The translations under genes were made by a program, and so were the position numbers. From contig CAMGYJ010000004.1 of assembly GCA_946122785.1 (NCBI GenBank), positions 12,360,150 through 12,424,149 of the forward strand: a DNA stretch of 64,000 nucleotides. Reading direction: 5' to 3'. Position 1 is the stretch's first letter. The number at the start of each line of letters is the position of its first letter. Positions 41,367 through 51,806 of the stretch are shown piece by piece. The notes under the pieces were generated by a model. That model saw nothing but the letters and a program-made list of their open reading frames with translations, was not told the origin of the DNA and made no database searches. The DNA comes from Linum tenue (Eukaryota; Streptophyta; Magnoliopsida; Malpighiales; Linaceae).

Positions 41367-42527
41367 ATGATGCCTAACAACTCACAAGTGTGTGCTGCTG
41401 TTGAATTCAACAACCAGGGCTTTCGCACGGGTCGCGAATATGCCAGATACCTACGTAGCTTTCGCCATCGTCCCATCCAACCCTCCTTCACTATTCAGCC
41501 AGCCGCTTTCAACAAGTATGGAATGGATCTTCCTTCCATGCTTGCTGGTCTCGGGTGGGGTTCTTTGCTTGAAGACCAACGTTTCAGCTTCTGTCCTGAG
41601 GCGGTCAGGATGTTTTATGTAAGCATGAAACGAGGGCCAGGCCCTGAACCATCCTCTTTCACCACTGTGGTTTATAACCACAAAATCAAAGTTACTCCAG
41701 ACCTCCTTGCCTCTGTTCTGTCGCTGCCTCACACTGGTCTTCGGGCTGGGTTTGATGGGGAGTTTCACGAACTTGGGTTCGACTTCATGACTTCCTTGTC
41801 TCTTCTCACTGAAGATACAGGACGGTATTTTCCAAATCATCTCGATGCTGGTCGTCTCCCTGATGATCTGAAAGTATTTCACTGGTTCCTTACTCGCTGC
41901 TGGTTACCTCGAGATCTGAGGAGCTCAGCCCTGCTGCATCCCACTGATCTTTGGATCATGTCTCACGCTCGTGCTCGCCAGCCACTCAGCTTTGCCACCC
42001 TGGTCTTCTGTCACATGCTTCGTTTTGGCGATGGAGGCTATAGTGGGAATCTGCCTTTTGGGCCTCTGATCACGCGTCTGCTGTACAGGCTGCAGTTTGA
42101 TCTGCGTGACAAGGTAACCATCTGCAACATCCATGAGGATCTCCGTCCGAATCACATTCTCAATCGTCTGGACGCTGACGTTGGTCGTCGGAAGCTCGTC
42201 ACTGGCTCAGGGGGAGGAGCTGGTGAGTTTCCTGCTCCGCTTGGAGACTCTCTCGCACTGTTGCCTGCACTACTCAAGGCAGCTGTTTCAGCCATCAATA
42301 CTGAAGTAGTTAGGACTAAAGAGGCTGAATCGAGTCAGGATGGTCTAACCAGAGCATCGCTCGGGTTGTTGCTGTGCAAAGAGCGACTGGAGCTCATGCA
42401 GTCTCCACAAAGGGAGCTAGAGGATGAGGCAGTACCTGCTCCTGAAGATTTTGATCCCATGTCCTCGGATTCTGAAACTGACGACGATATCTCGGACTAC
42501 GATTCACCTCCCAGTTATCCATTCTAG
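41367..42527 (+). CDS. Env-like / putative plant transposon protein downstream of pol (386 aa)
   Basis: Intact frame between pol and the 3' LTR, about 190 bp after the pol stop. It has a conserved-looking middle (DDLKVFHWFLTRCWLPRDLR, then LWIMSHARARQPLSFATLV), similar in character to the domain named 'putative plant transposon protein'. The C-terminus is acidic (SSDSETDDDISDYDSPPSY). No signal peptide or obvious membrane segment is visible, so an envelope role is unsupported. In the SIRE lineage a frame in this place is usually called env-like. The intact frame, beside a broken pol, suggests recent activity of the source element. Confidence 0.65.
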   Translation: MMPNNSQVCAAVEFNNQGFRTGREYARYLRSFRHRPIQPSFTIQPAAFNKYGMDLPSMLAGLGWGSLLEDQRFSFCPEAVRMFYVSMKRGPGPEPSSFTTVVYNHKIKVTPDLLASVLSLPHTGLRAGFDGEFHELGFDFMTSLSLLTEDTGRYFPNHLDAGRLPDDLKVFHWFLTRCWLPRDLRSSALLHPTDLWIMSHARARQPLSFATLVFCHMLRFGDGGYSGNLPFGPLITRLLYRLQFDLRDKVTICNIHEDLRPNHILNRLDADVGRRKLVTGSGGGAGEFPAPLGDSLALLPALLKAAVSAINTEVVRTKEAESSQDGLTRASLGLLLCKERLELMQSPQRELEDEAVPAPEDFDPMSSDSETDDDISDYDSPPSYPF

Positions 42528-42770
42528 ATCTTGATAGGAAGTGTTCGTCTCAGGGGGAGTTGTCTTGGTTGATTAGATCTGCAGTGTTTGGTTGTTGCTT
42601 GAATGTTCTTCCTTTTTGCTTAGGTCAAGTGTCAGTTGAATGTTATGTTTTATGAAATAAAATAAAAATGTTCCTTTCGAGTGTTTCATTTATTTCATGA
42701 GAACAGACTGCACCAAACGTTTGCTGAGTGTGTGCAGGAAGACTACACAGCGATGGGAGCCATTGACTAG

Positions 42771-42783
42771 CTTAGGGGGAGTA
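42771..42783 (+). promoter_or_regulatory. Polypurine tract of the copia element
   Basis: cttagggggagta immediately before the 3' LTR; plus-strand priming site. Confidence 0.8.
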
Positions 42784-43649
42784 TGTTGTGAGAAGCTTGT
42801 CAATGCTCGGTCATGCCAACTGTAAATTCTTATGCGAAGAAGGAAAGTTTTGAGCAACGGTTGAAATCATCCTGACTAGGAAAGTGTGTGAAAATCAAGA
42901 AAGGAAGATCGGACTATTCAAGAGGAGATCACGGGACAACGGTCGTCAGAATTAGACTATTTAGCTAATTGTAACTTCATGGACAGAGCACTTTTTCAGA
43001 CTCTGTCTTTGCAAGCACAAAAGAAAGTACTCGTGTTGAGAGATAGAGTGAGAAGGGAAGAGTCAGTAGCAGTTGGGGAAATTGCTGGTAGAATAGCGGG
43101 TATTCTTGATTAGGTTTGCGGGGAGTGAACTATTTCTGAGTCTGATCGGTGACGGAGAGTTGCCAGGAGATTGACTGTAAAGGGTTCGGCTGTCGTGATC
43201 ATAGTGGAACGTCGAAGGTCTCGATTGAGTTACTTCGACCGTGGATTAGTCGGTACTAAATCAAATAGTACCGGATACCACGTAAAAATCGTGTTCTCGC
43301 AGTGTCAATTTAATCTCGCTTAAAGTTGCTTGGTGTAGTTGGTTACTCTGTTTTGCAGGCACCTTGGATGAACAGAGGAGGCAGTCGAAGCACAGGGTTG
43401 AACCAGAGTTCATCTGATTAAAGAAACAAGGAGCGGGCTTGGAATCAAACAGCGGGCCTGACGCGGGCTGGAGCCCATTTCTCGTTTACATTATTTCGGG
43501 CCCATTCAATTCAGTAATTGTTTCTTTTGTTATTTTGTCACTGACGTTTTGCTATCGACTTCAACCATTCCCAATTTGATTTTCGCAGAACCAAATTAGG
43601 GTTTCCTTCGAGAGAAGCAGGAGAGAATCTCGCGCTCGATCCACCAACA
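42784..43649 (+). repeat. 3' LTR of the copia element
   Basis: 866 bp, same ends as the 5' LTR; followed by the ataat duplication. Confidence 0.95.
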
Positions 43650-43654
43650 ATAAT

Positions 43655-46600
43655 ATGATCAATTTTCTCATTTTACAAAAATGAGTTAATTCGAATTATA
43701 TGTCACATCTCATAAAATTGTAATTACTTCAAAATGAGTAAATTCGAAATTCTCCGGACAAAAATTGCTCCTTTTAAGCTGCCAAGTGGGTCTATTTTCA
43801 CGTTATTTTCTCATATTGAAATAATGAAGTCAAATTTATCCATTAGAATTCGTCAACCGAATGACTGTTAAGCTGTTTTACCTATATGAAATACTTTTTA
43901 CTGAGAGCAAAGTATAAATTGTAACTATTACTATTGTCAATTCAGTTCCAATAACAAGTTAGGTAGAAGTAAATAGTCCGTTTGCAGTATACCTTCTACA
44001 ACAAAAGAGCAACATTACATCAAAATTTGGCTCTTTTTGGATAAAATTTTGAGTTGTTAATAGCTACTTAATAATCAACACAAAACGTAACTGAATATGG
44101 ATGGACATGGGGCAGAAAGGAAAACACCTGAAACAGAGATTTGCAGAGTCCCTTGGCAAAATTGGCTGTTCTTTTGGTTGAGTGATTTAATTTCGGATGT
44201 AGCTGGCTGCAGCTGCACGTGTGCATATATATCCATGCAGTTTAATCTTCTTCTTCTCTGTCAACAGCAAAATCAATCATCATTCATGGATAGGTTTGTT
44301 GAGCTCTCCAGAGTGGGAGCCCAGAAGATCAGAAAAAAAAAAGGAAAATGAAAGATGGATGGAGAGAAACAGCTAAAATTTGGGGACCATATGGTAACAG
44401 TGTTGCCATTCCTAGCTAGCTTGTTTGGTGTCATTTTAAGCATCTAATTAAGAGTTGGTTGAGTAAATTTGTTTTATTCAAATTTTGCAGTTAATTACCA
44501 TTGGGGAGGATACCATCTCTCTATGATTTTTTTTTCCTGACAATTCTCTATGATATTCAGATGGTATGCTTTGGATGATTTGTCACCGTAATAGAGTCGG
44601 AGGCAGTCATAGTGTAAATGGTTTATCATATTTCGACAATAAGATAATCTCTCATTATTGGAAAATACAGATGCAATCGACATGAAGTGACCACGTGATG
44701 CATACCCCATTATGGTAACATTTATGTATTCGCTTAACTTCGACAACAAGATCTTTTGTTATCCATATCACTATATAATTGTTTTCATATTTTTATTTAT
44801 TGTTTACTTATTCGTTTATGATTTTTTTTACCTCACATTATGGTACAAATTCATTTTGTACCGCTACATTTTCAAACAAATTTATAAGTAACAAGGATGT
44901 ATTCCGTTATAGTTCAATCCTAAACTAGGATTCTGCAACAACTATAGCACAGTTTCGTCATTAACAAGATCATATTCTCTACAAATTTGTTGTTTAAAAT
45001 GCATGTATAAAAAAGGTGGTAAGATATGTGATGTTGTAATTGTTCCCAACAAGCCTGCAGTTTGGATGCTCCACAAAAAAAAAAAAAATCTTCATAATAA
45101 TAATAATAAGCAACAATGTGAGAAACAAAACCCCCGAAAGAGAAACAAAGCAGAAAGTGACTTGCTGCATATCAACAACTTCTTGAAATGAAAACAAAAA
45201 AGAATAATTTGTAACACCAATATTATTAATTGCTGACGACTTATTATGTACTGTAACAAAGCTTGATTGGATTAGTTAAGATATATGCAAAATGGTCAAT
45301 TCCATCATCAGCACTGAAACTATTATTATGATATGATTTTGGTGGAGGTTGGAAGAAAAGATCGACCATCTTCCAATTTGTTTACTACGTACTGAGTAAT
45401 AATATTTTTCTACACATTGGTTTTCACAATTGGTGGTCTTGTCATTGTGCCTATCATTTCAACCGTTGGATATTATCTTCAAATTAACCTCCAAGCAGTT
45501 GGTTGGACGGTAAAAATTGTTTATTTTTAGTTCGATGACAGATGGTACAATATTATTATGAAAAGTCGCGTCACATAATTTTACTGATTGAATTTGTGCA
45601 TTGTGCTGTATGTAGATTTATTTTTTCGATTTGTCCATCCTTCTTTTTCAGTCTATCAGTGTTTGCTATCGTTTCTTTAGTCATAAAAATACACTCTTAT
45701 AGATTTGTTGTTCTTGAGGGGCAAAATTTGTGTTATTGCATTGTAGGTAGGAACACCATCTTAGTTATGAAAATAAAATTTTAACTTGAACATAATCGCC
45801 AAATTTTTCATATGCGTAAAAGATATTGAGAGAAACAATTTGCTAATTTTTTTCCGTCGGTTATCATCCTTAAAAAATAATTACACAGCACAACATTGGA
45901 ATACGTTAATGCATCTTTATTGAGTTGTTTCGAAGAAATATTTGTGCCCAAATTTCACATATGCATATTTTGATTAGCTAAAAAATTTGCATTTGACATA
46001 CCTTGAAATGAATATATGACACTTGACATGCGCAAATTCTTGAAATGTAATATTTGTGGGAGTTGAAAAACTTATTACTCCTTCACTATTTTTATACAAT
46101 TCCGATGTTTTGTGCCAAAATATTAAAATTCAAACTCAAAATCCTCGCTTTTCTGCAATTCTTGTGGCAATTCTCTCATCCAAACGATTTATAGATGTGT
46201 GAATGGAATGTGACATTATTGTCTTGGGGATATACTTGGTGTGCTGATGTACACTAAATTATATAACAATTTCATTGTTTGGACTCGACTACCTTAACTA
46301 TATGAGTTTTTTTTATATTGTCATTTTAACAACTTATGAACTGAATAATCCAAAGTGTTGATGATGATGGATCCGATTTAAATTGGCATCAGAAACCTTC
46401 ACTTAATTTAAAACCTGCGTTTGTTTGATGAGATTAAAATCGACACCATAAAATTAATTAATAAACAAATGCTACATTTTTTTGTCGAAGATCCAGAACA
46501 ATCCTCTGTCTGTATGCACTCACAATTATCATGCCAAGAACAATACATAGCGGAAGGAACAATTATAGACTAATCATTCATTACAAAAAAAATATTTACT

Positions 46601-47103
46601 AATTACCACCAAACATGTGTGTTAATTCGTACTCAAATTTTCCAAATGTAGCTTGATTTGTCCCTAATAAACCTGTGAGTGCAATATCAAAAGTAATTAC
46701 ATAGCTCCTTTTTTTCTCATTTTATAATTAATTTTAAGACAAATGAGTTTACCAAAAGAAAAAAATTCAAGGCAAATGAGAGAACCACAATCTAGCATGA
46801 TCCTTAGCAATTGAAAACTTGGAAAACATATACTCTGTAAAAAAAATGGAGTACATATTTAAATCGTAGAACGTACGATTTAACGACGCATTAGAACTTA
46901 ACCTGATTTATTTGCTAGATGGTATTTATAAATTTCTTCAATTTTTGGCATCTTATATATTTTTTTAGGAAGTCCCACCCTTAATAGTTTATTATACACT
47001 ACACTAGTATTAATATAATAATATAGAGCTCATAATCACAATGAAGGATATATATTTAGAATTAACAAATAATAACAATAACTAAAAGAAATAAAAAAAG
47101 AAC
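43655..47103. other. Gene-poor AT-rich interval between the copia element and LSH
   Basis: Only short frames, none with recognisable domains; no transposon ends found. The part adjoining 47104 should contain the 3' UTR of the minus-strand LSH gene. Confidence 0.45.
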
Positions 47104-47874
47104 CTATACTGTCGTAGACGCAACGGCGCTAGTGACGACGTTAGTCGTCCTTCCACTTCCAGAAGCAACTCTACTACTACTACCACTGTCCCCACCACCA
47201 CCACCACCGTCAGCTGGCAGAGACGTAGACTCACCTCCCGACGTCGGCAGCACGGTCTGAGTATCCGCCACCGACACATTCACACCACTACTCGTAGAAC
47301 CAGAAGCAGCAGCGGAAGGTCGTTTCCGCTTCTTCTTCTCGTACGGAATCCCGCGGGCTTTGGCCTGCCCTTCCCTGACCTCCCTCAAGTAAATCCTGAC
47401 GGCCCGGGCCCCAAACGGGTTGGACTCGGGCCGGCCCCCGTTCTCCTCGTACGCGGCCCGGAGCCGGCCTATGAGGGCGTCGAGGCTGCCCCAGGCCTGC
47501 CTGAGCGGGCAGGCGCAAGGGGCCGGAGGGCTCGGGTGGCCGAAGTACGGGCAGCCCGTGGCGTGGACTTTGGTCTTCCCGAACTGGTCCAGGTACTTGA
47601 GGAACTCGATGACGTGGGCCCCGCTGCATCGGCCCAAGGTCAAGGGTGGCTTGTGGTTTTTCAGGTACTGGAGGAAGGTGTTCCAGTCCCGCCTCTTCTG
47701 CGACTCGTACCGGCTCAGCGGCGGCGGTGGAGGTGTTGTGGTTGTAGCTGGCGCGTGGTGCTGGTACGACGTCGTTGTGGTGGATGATGATCCTCCTCCT
47801 CCTCCTCCTCGTTCTCCTTCTCGTTCTCCTCCCTTGGCTGTGGTCGGATCGGGAGGAGCTGACGTGGGCTCCAT
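47104..47874 (-). CDS. LSH: LIGHT-DEPENDENT SHORT HYPOCOTYLS (LSH/ALOG) transcription factor, 256 aa
   Basis: Single-exon intact gene. Residues about 1-50 are a low-complexity Gly/Ser/Thr/Pro leader. The ALOG domain spans about 53-182: [40 protein letters not shown], a His/Cys zinc-ribbon-like insert ([18 protein letters not shown]), then [20 protein letters not shown]. The basic KKKRKR that follows is a nuclear localisation signal. ALOG proteins are plant nuclear DNA-binding regulators of organ boundaries, flowering architecture and light-dependent growth; the domain is thought to descend from a DIRS-type tyrosine recombinase. The KNHKPPL...[11 protein letters not shown] variant resembles the LSH5/LSH6 group from memory; subgroup unproven. 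The Ser/Thr/Gly-rich tail is not conserved. The start is the first ATG of the frame. Confidence 0.93.
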   Translation of the reverse strand: MEPTSAPPDPTTAKGGEREGERGGGGGGSSSTTTTSYQHHAPATTTTPPPPPLSRYESQKRRDWNTFLQYLKNHKPPLTLGRCSGAHVIEFLKYLDQFGKTKVHATGCPYFGHPSPPAPCACPLRQAWGSLDALIGRLRAAYEENGGRPESNPFGARAVRIYLREVREGQAKARGIPYEKKKRKRPSAAASGSTSSGVNVSVADTQTVLPTSGGESTSLPADGGGGGGDSGSSSRVASGSGRTTNVVTSAVASTTV

Positions 47875-49606
47875 GTGGCGGGTTGTGGAGTGATCTGATA
47901 TTTTTACTTCTTCTTCTACGTAGTAACTAAGAGTTGAATTTCGCTTTCCCGAGTATTTTTGTGATTTCGTGAAGGTGAGGAAAGGAGGAGGAAGAAGAAG
48001 AAGGGAAGAGGAACCGGAGGGAAGGAGAAAGGAAGGGGGGGAAATAAAAAGAAGGGAAATGAAGAAATGAGGGGTTTGATTGATGGGACGTAAAAGAGAA
48101 GTAATGGATGAATGGTATTGATGTATGATATGCCCACCAATATTTTTTTAATAATTATTGATTTCTTTGAAGGGGAGAAAATAGAAGAAATTGTAAATTA
48201 TATATAATAAATATATATAGGTACTCTTTTGTTCGTGTATATACGTATGATGTGAGACCTTGCGGCCTATGAGAACTTAAGTAGCTATATATAACTAGTT
48301 TTGTTGGAGTAAGCTCCCCATTGTATAACTATAATGAATGTAAGTATATATGTAACTAAATTCTCCCTGTTTCTATATGGATTTGACGATAACTCGTGAG
48401 GTAAATTTTGATTCGTGTTAGAGTTTATTGAAATATCAAAAGAAGGATAAAAAGGGGGAAAATCACTCTTTATTTTTTATGGATCGTATGTAGTACTTCT
48501 AAATAATCCGCAAAACAAAGATGAAAGGACCTTATGTGCTAATTAAGAGACGCATGCTCGATCAAACGAGGCGGACTTTTAAGAGACTCCTTTGCAACTT
48601 GCAACTAGTCTTAAATATCTTATTACCCTTTTGTGAGGTTTGAGAACATGTGTGGAAGGAACTTTTCGAGAACACCTACAATCCGAAACTAACAAACTTA
48701 GTTTTTGAAAAATAGTTGCAAGAGTCGATTTACTATGTTCTGAAGTGATGGTTCTTTCAGGTACAAGTTAAAAGTATAAATTCAATTTGTACCATATAGA
48801 ATTTGACGAAAATGAATGAATTTATACCAAAAAATATTATTATAAATTAAATTTGTACCATAAAATTAAAGTTAAAAGTTAAAACATCAATACTTTGAAG
48901 TATTGTAAAATTCCTCAACTAAAACTTTTGAAAATTAAGAACCCAAAAATTTGTGCCGAAAATGGAATGCATCAGCGACTTCCATGATCTACAAACTAAA
49001 CTTCAAGAAAAAACTCATGTGTAGCTCAAAGACTTCTAAAGATGTCACCTATTTTAATACTGCTCCTGCCTAAACATATTTAACTCCATAATTTTGATCG
49101 AATTCGATACATTAATGATGATATAATTGCATCAAAGCCTCTCCAAACACCAAGCCTTCTTCTCCACCTGAATTTCTACGCCAACTTAGCTAGCAAAGCC
49201 AGATATCTAAGATCCCGCTCACCAAATCTACATCTATCATAATCGGGGGTTTCACCATTTCACACTAGACCAGGTAAAACTTTATTGGTAAGAATACATC
49301 CTCAGCCAAATAAAACAGCCTAGCTCTGTAATTGATGGTGGCGATAGATATAGAATTATTGTTTAATCATTCGAATGGAAGAAAATTAAAGCGTGGCGAT
49401 CACGCTTGTCAACAGATGCGTATTGGGTTTTGTCTTATAAAAAGAAATTGATGGGCGCCGGTAATTAGTAGGGCCCCGGCAGGGAGCGATGGTGGCCGGT
49501 GGAGGATACGGGAAGACCGGATGGGCAAAACTTAATGGCGGGGAGGTTCGGTCTTTCCTCGGTCAAAGTACGAGGGTCGGCAAATCTCAAGGCCCGTACT
49601 CACCGG
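47875..49606. other. 5' region of LSH and intergenic DNA
   Basis: On the minus strand, 47880-48080 is a CT-rich stretch typical of a plant 5' leader, and TATA-like tatatataa motifs occur near 48195-48220. Beyond about 48300 nothing is recognised. 49440-49606 is GC-rich, without a credible frame. Confidence 0.45.
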
Positions 49607-50466
49607 GAACGGATCATGTCAGTAACCTTATGGTGAGTAACTATGAGTAACCTGCACACATCAGCATGACATCAACATCCTCTCTTTCCTGGAAAGACTT
49701 TAATTTTCCCCTCCTTAATCTTTGACGAACGATTTCTCACTCGTTTTAATTCAAAATTTAATTTTTTTGTACAGTTAGATCAGATTAATTGTGCTCTTCA
49801 AAATGATATCCACTTTGATATATTTTTCGAACAAAAAAAATTGAGCCATTTTTTACCAGTCTATACCATATGGTATTGACTGGTATTGAAATAAGAGCAT
49901 ACCTATGGTTTGAAAAGCGTACCATGGTGGTATGACACAAACCAAAACTGTAGGATGGTTGAATACATGATAGTAGAAGTATATTAATTGTCATTTACGA
50001 CTTTTAACATTGTATACCATAAGATACCATAAGATACCACCCCCCGTACCAGGGTGGTATTGTGTGGTATTTTTTTGTCTTGTAATTTGTTCACCCAGAA
50101 ATTTATAGATCCAATAGATCATGATGAACTCGTCCCTGCTGTGCAAACGTTTTCAAAAACGAATTAAAAACGAAGAAGATACCATATGGTATGCAGTTGG
50201 TACCGAGAGGCCAGAATTTTTTTTTCCTAAAAAAATATTGAAAATTGATCTCATTTTGTAGAGCACGATGAACTCGTTCCAACTGTGCAAAAAAAAAAAT
50301 TAAAATCCTAGTTAAAACGAAAAAGATATGAGTCAATTAAGAAAGCTAGTGAAAATAAAAATAGCATTTAATTCTCCATCCTTAGATATGGATTTTCTAA
50401 ATGAAGGGTCCAGATTTGGTTATTGATGGGTGCATAACCATGGGTTATGCACCCTAACTTGAGCCA
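49607..50466. mobile_element. MULE-like element E2, same family as E1 (860 bp, inverted)
   Basis: Perfect 10-bp duplication tactcaccgg at 49597-49606 and 50467-50476. The left end GAACGGATCATGTCAGTAAC matches the right end of E1 in inverse orientation; the right end, reverse-complemented (GGCTCAAGTTAGGG), resembles E1's left end. 49680-49890 is homologous to 18775-18990 of E1. Instead of a 51-bp array it has only isolated ccatatggta motifs. No coding. Confidence 0.75.
50428..50454. repeat. Perfect 12-bp-arm hairpin near the end of E2
   Basis: gggtgcataacc and ggttatgcaccc separated by atg, within the last 40 bp of E2. Confidence 0.85.
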
Positions 50467-50716
50467 TACTCACCGGCCCGCCGCCGGTGATGTGTCATCG
50501 CCGGCGGTGGAGGTCATGCAAGGGCAAATCTGTTATGTGGAAGGCAACCGGAAAAATCAATAATAATGTATTTTGTACTAAAATTATGATTTAAGTGAGA
50601 TTCAATCGTTTTTTGGCTGAAAATACCAAACATGGAACTGAAAGTTTCGATAATTTGAAAGACAAACCTAACAGGAAATTCGTTGGCACATAACTAATTA
50701 CGTGTCTATATTAAAC

Positions 50717-51032
50717 ATAGTTAGTAAAATACGGTACGGAAAAGTTACGTATTAAATATGTATGGGTATTTTAATTTGCCTCTAAGCTAATGTTACGTTT
50801 CATAGTACGTTAATAGTCATAAATATATAAAAATAAATTATTTTATAAATTAATAAATATATAAATAATGGTAAAGTTGACCATTTAAGTCATTAAGTAT
50901 GAATATTAAACGTGTTTAGTACGGGAACCATCAAATGAACGGTTAAAAATGAAATGGCTTGACAATAATATGGATACAGAAGTTTTAAACAGATAAAATA
51001 TGTACGCATAGTGTATTAAACGGATTATTTTA
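50717..51032. mobile_element. hAT-like MITE M2, relative of M1 (316 bp)
   Basis: Left end ATAGTTAGTAAAATACGG matches the reverse-complemented right end of M1, and the interior is homologous in inverse orientation. The flanking 8-mer tattaaac occurs on both sides (50709-50716, 51033-51040). The right terminus has lost about 8-10 bp of the inverted repeat. Confidence 0.65.
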
Positions 51033-51040
51033 TATTAAAC

Positions 51041-51806
51041 ATATTCTATTTTCAAACCAAAATCGAATCATATATCTAAGGGCAAATGATAATATTGTTT
51101 TCCACTGGTCATGGTATCACCATTAGCATTGCGACCTTTTCTTTTGGTTGTGGATCTTTTGGGTATTGTGAAATCTTTCTGCATAGGATTCCCACAGTGG
51201 GGTATATCCATTATCTTGGAATGGGAATTTCCCTTTCCATCCAAATTTGGGTAACCACTAACCATAAATGATGCTTGCCCTTTGTATTGTAAGCCAACTA
51301 ATCAGGTGACTTTTCGAGCCGATACAACTGTGGTTTCCTTTTCTATGTTGCAAGATAATTAATTAAGTCATAGGCAATAAACAGACAGTGACATATTCAC
51401 CGATCATAACACATCAACTAATGAACACTGAAGATCTTGGTTAAGTTGTAAAATTAAGTGAGTTTAAATAGCATTTTAAGAGTTCGCCTATCTCTTTTAT
51501 TTATTACCTTCATGTTTTATCAGAATTATCAACTAAACGCATTCATGCTTTTCATTGTCATGCTGTTGTGATTATTTCTTTGTTGTCACAACTCACAACA
51601 GCACTGCAAGTCTGCAACCACAACATCAATAGAACCGTACTAAACAGAGCCTACGTGTCTTGCATACGATATAAAATGAATTGTATTATCAAATGAATTT
51701 TGATGATTCTACGGTCAAATTATTAGTCCAAGGGGAGTTCAAAGAACAGTTCGACTATACCAATTGAGCAACTTGATTCTATACATTTCAAGAACATGTG
51801 TACTAA
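51041..51806. other. 3' flank of the Rab3GAP gene
   Basis: AT-rich with no recognisable element; should contain the 3' UTR of the minus-strand gene that stops at 51807. Confidence 0.4.

Larger units (their letters stand above)
35176..43649 (+). mobile_element. Ty1/copia retrotransposon, SIRE-like, recent insertion
   Basis: Two 866-bp LTRs (TG...CA), perfect 5-bp duplication ataat (35171-35175, 43650-43654), a primer-binding site, a purine-rich tract, and gag, protease, integrase, reverse transcriptase and RNase H in copia order. An extra frame follows pol. I count eight differences between the LTRs (about 0.9%), so insertion was recent. Three zinc knuckles in Gag and an extra 3' frame point to the SIRE/Maximus lineage; this is inferred. 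Pol carries several disabling changes, so the copy is not autonomous. Confidence 0.93.

Noticed and set aside
41451..41882. 143-codon minus-strand frame opposite the env-like frame
   Set aside because: Antisense shadow of a coding sequence.
44097..44351. 84-codon frame with a Cys-rich middle
   Set aside because: Isolated, no domain or splice context recognised, and surrounded by AT-rich DNA.
47288..47893. Frames of 83-157 codons overlapping LSH on both strands
   Set aside because: Shadows of a GC-rich coding exon; the ALOG domain is unmistakable in the frame chosen.
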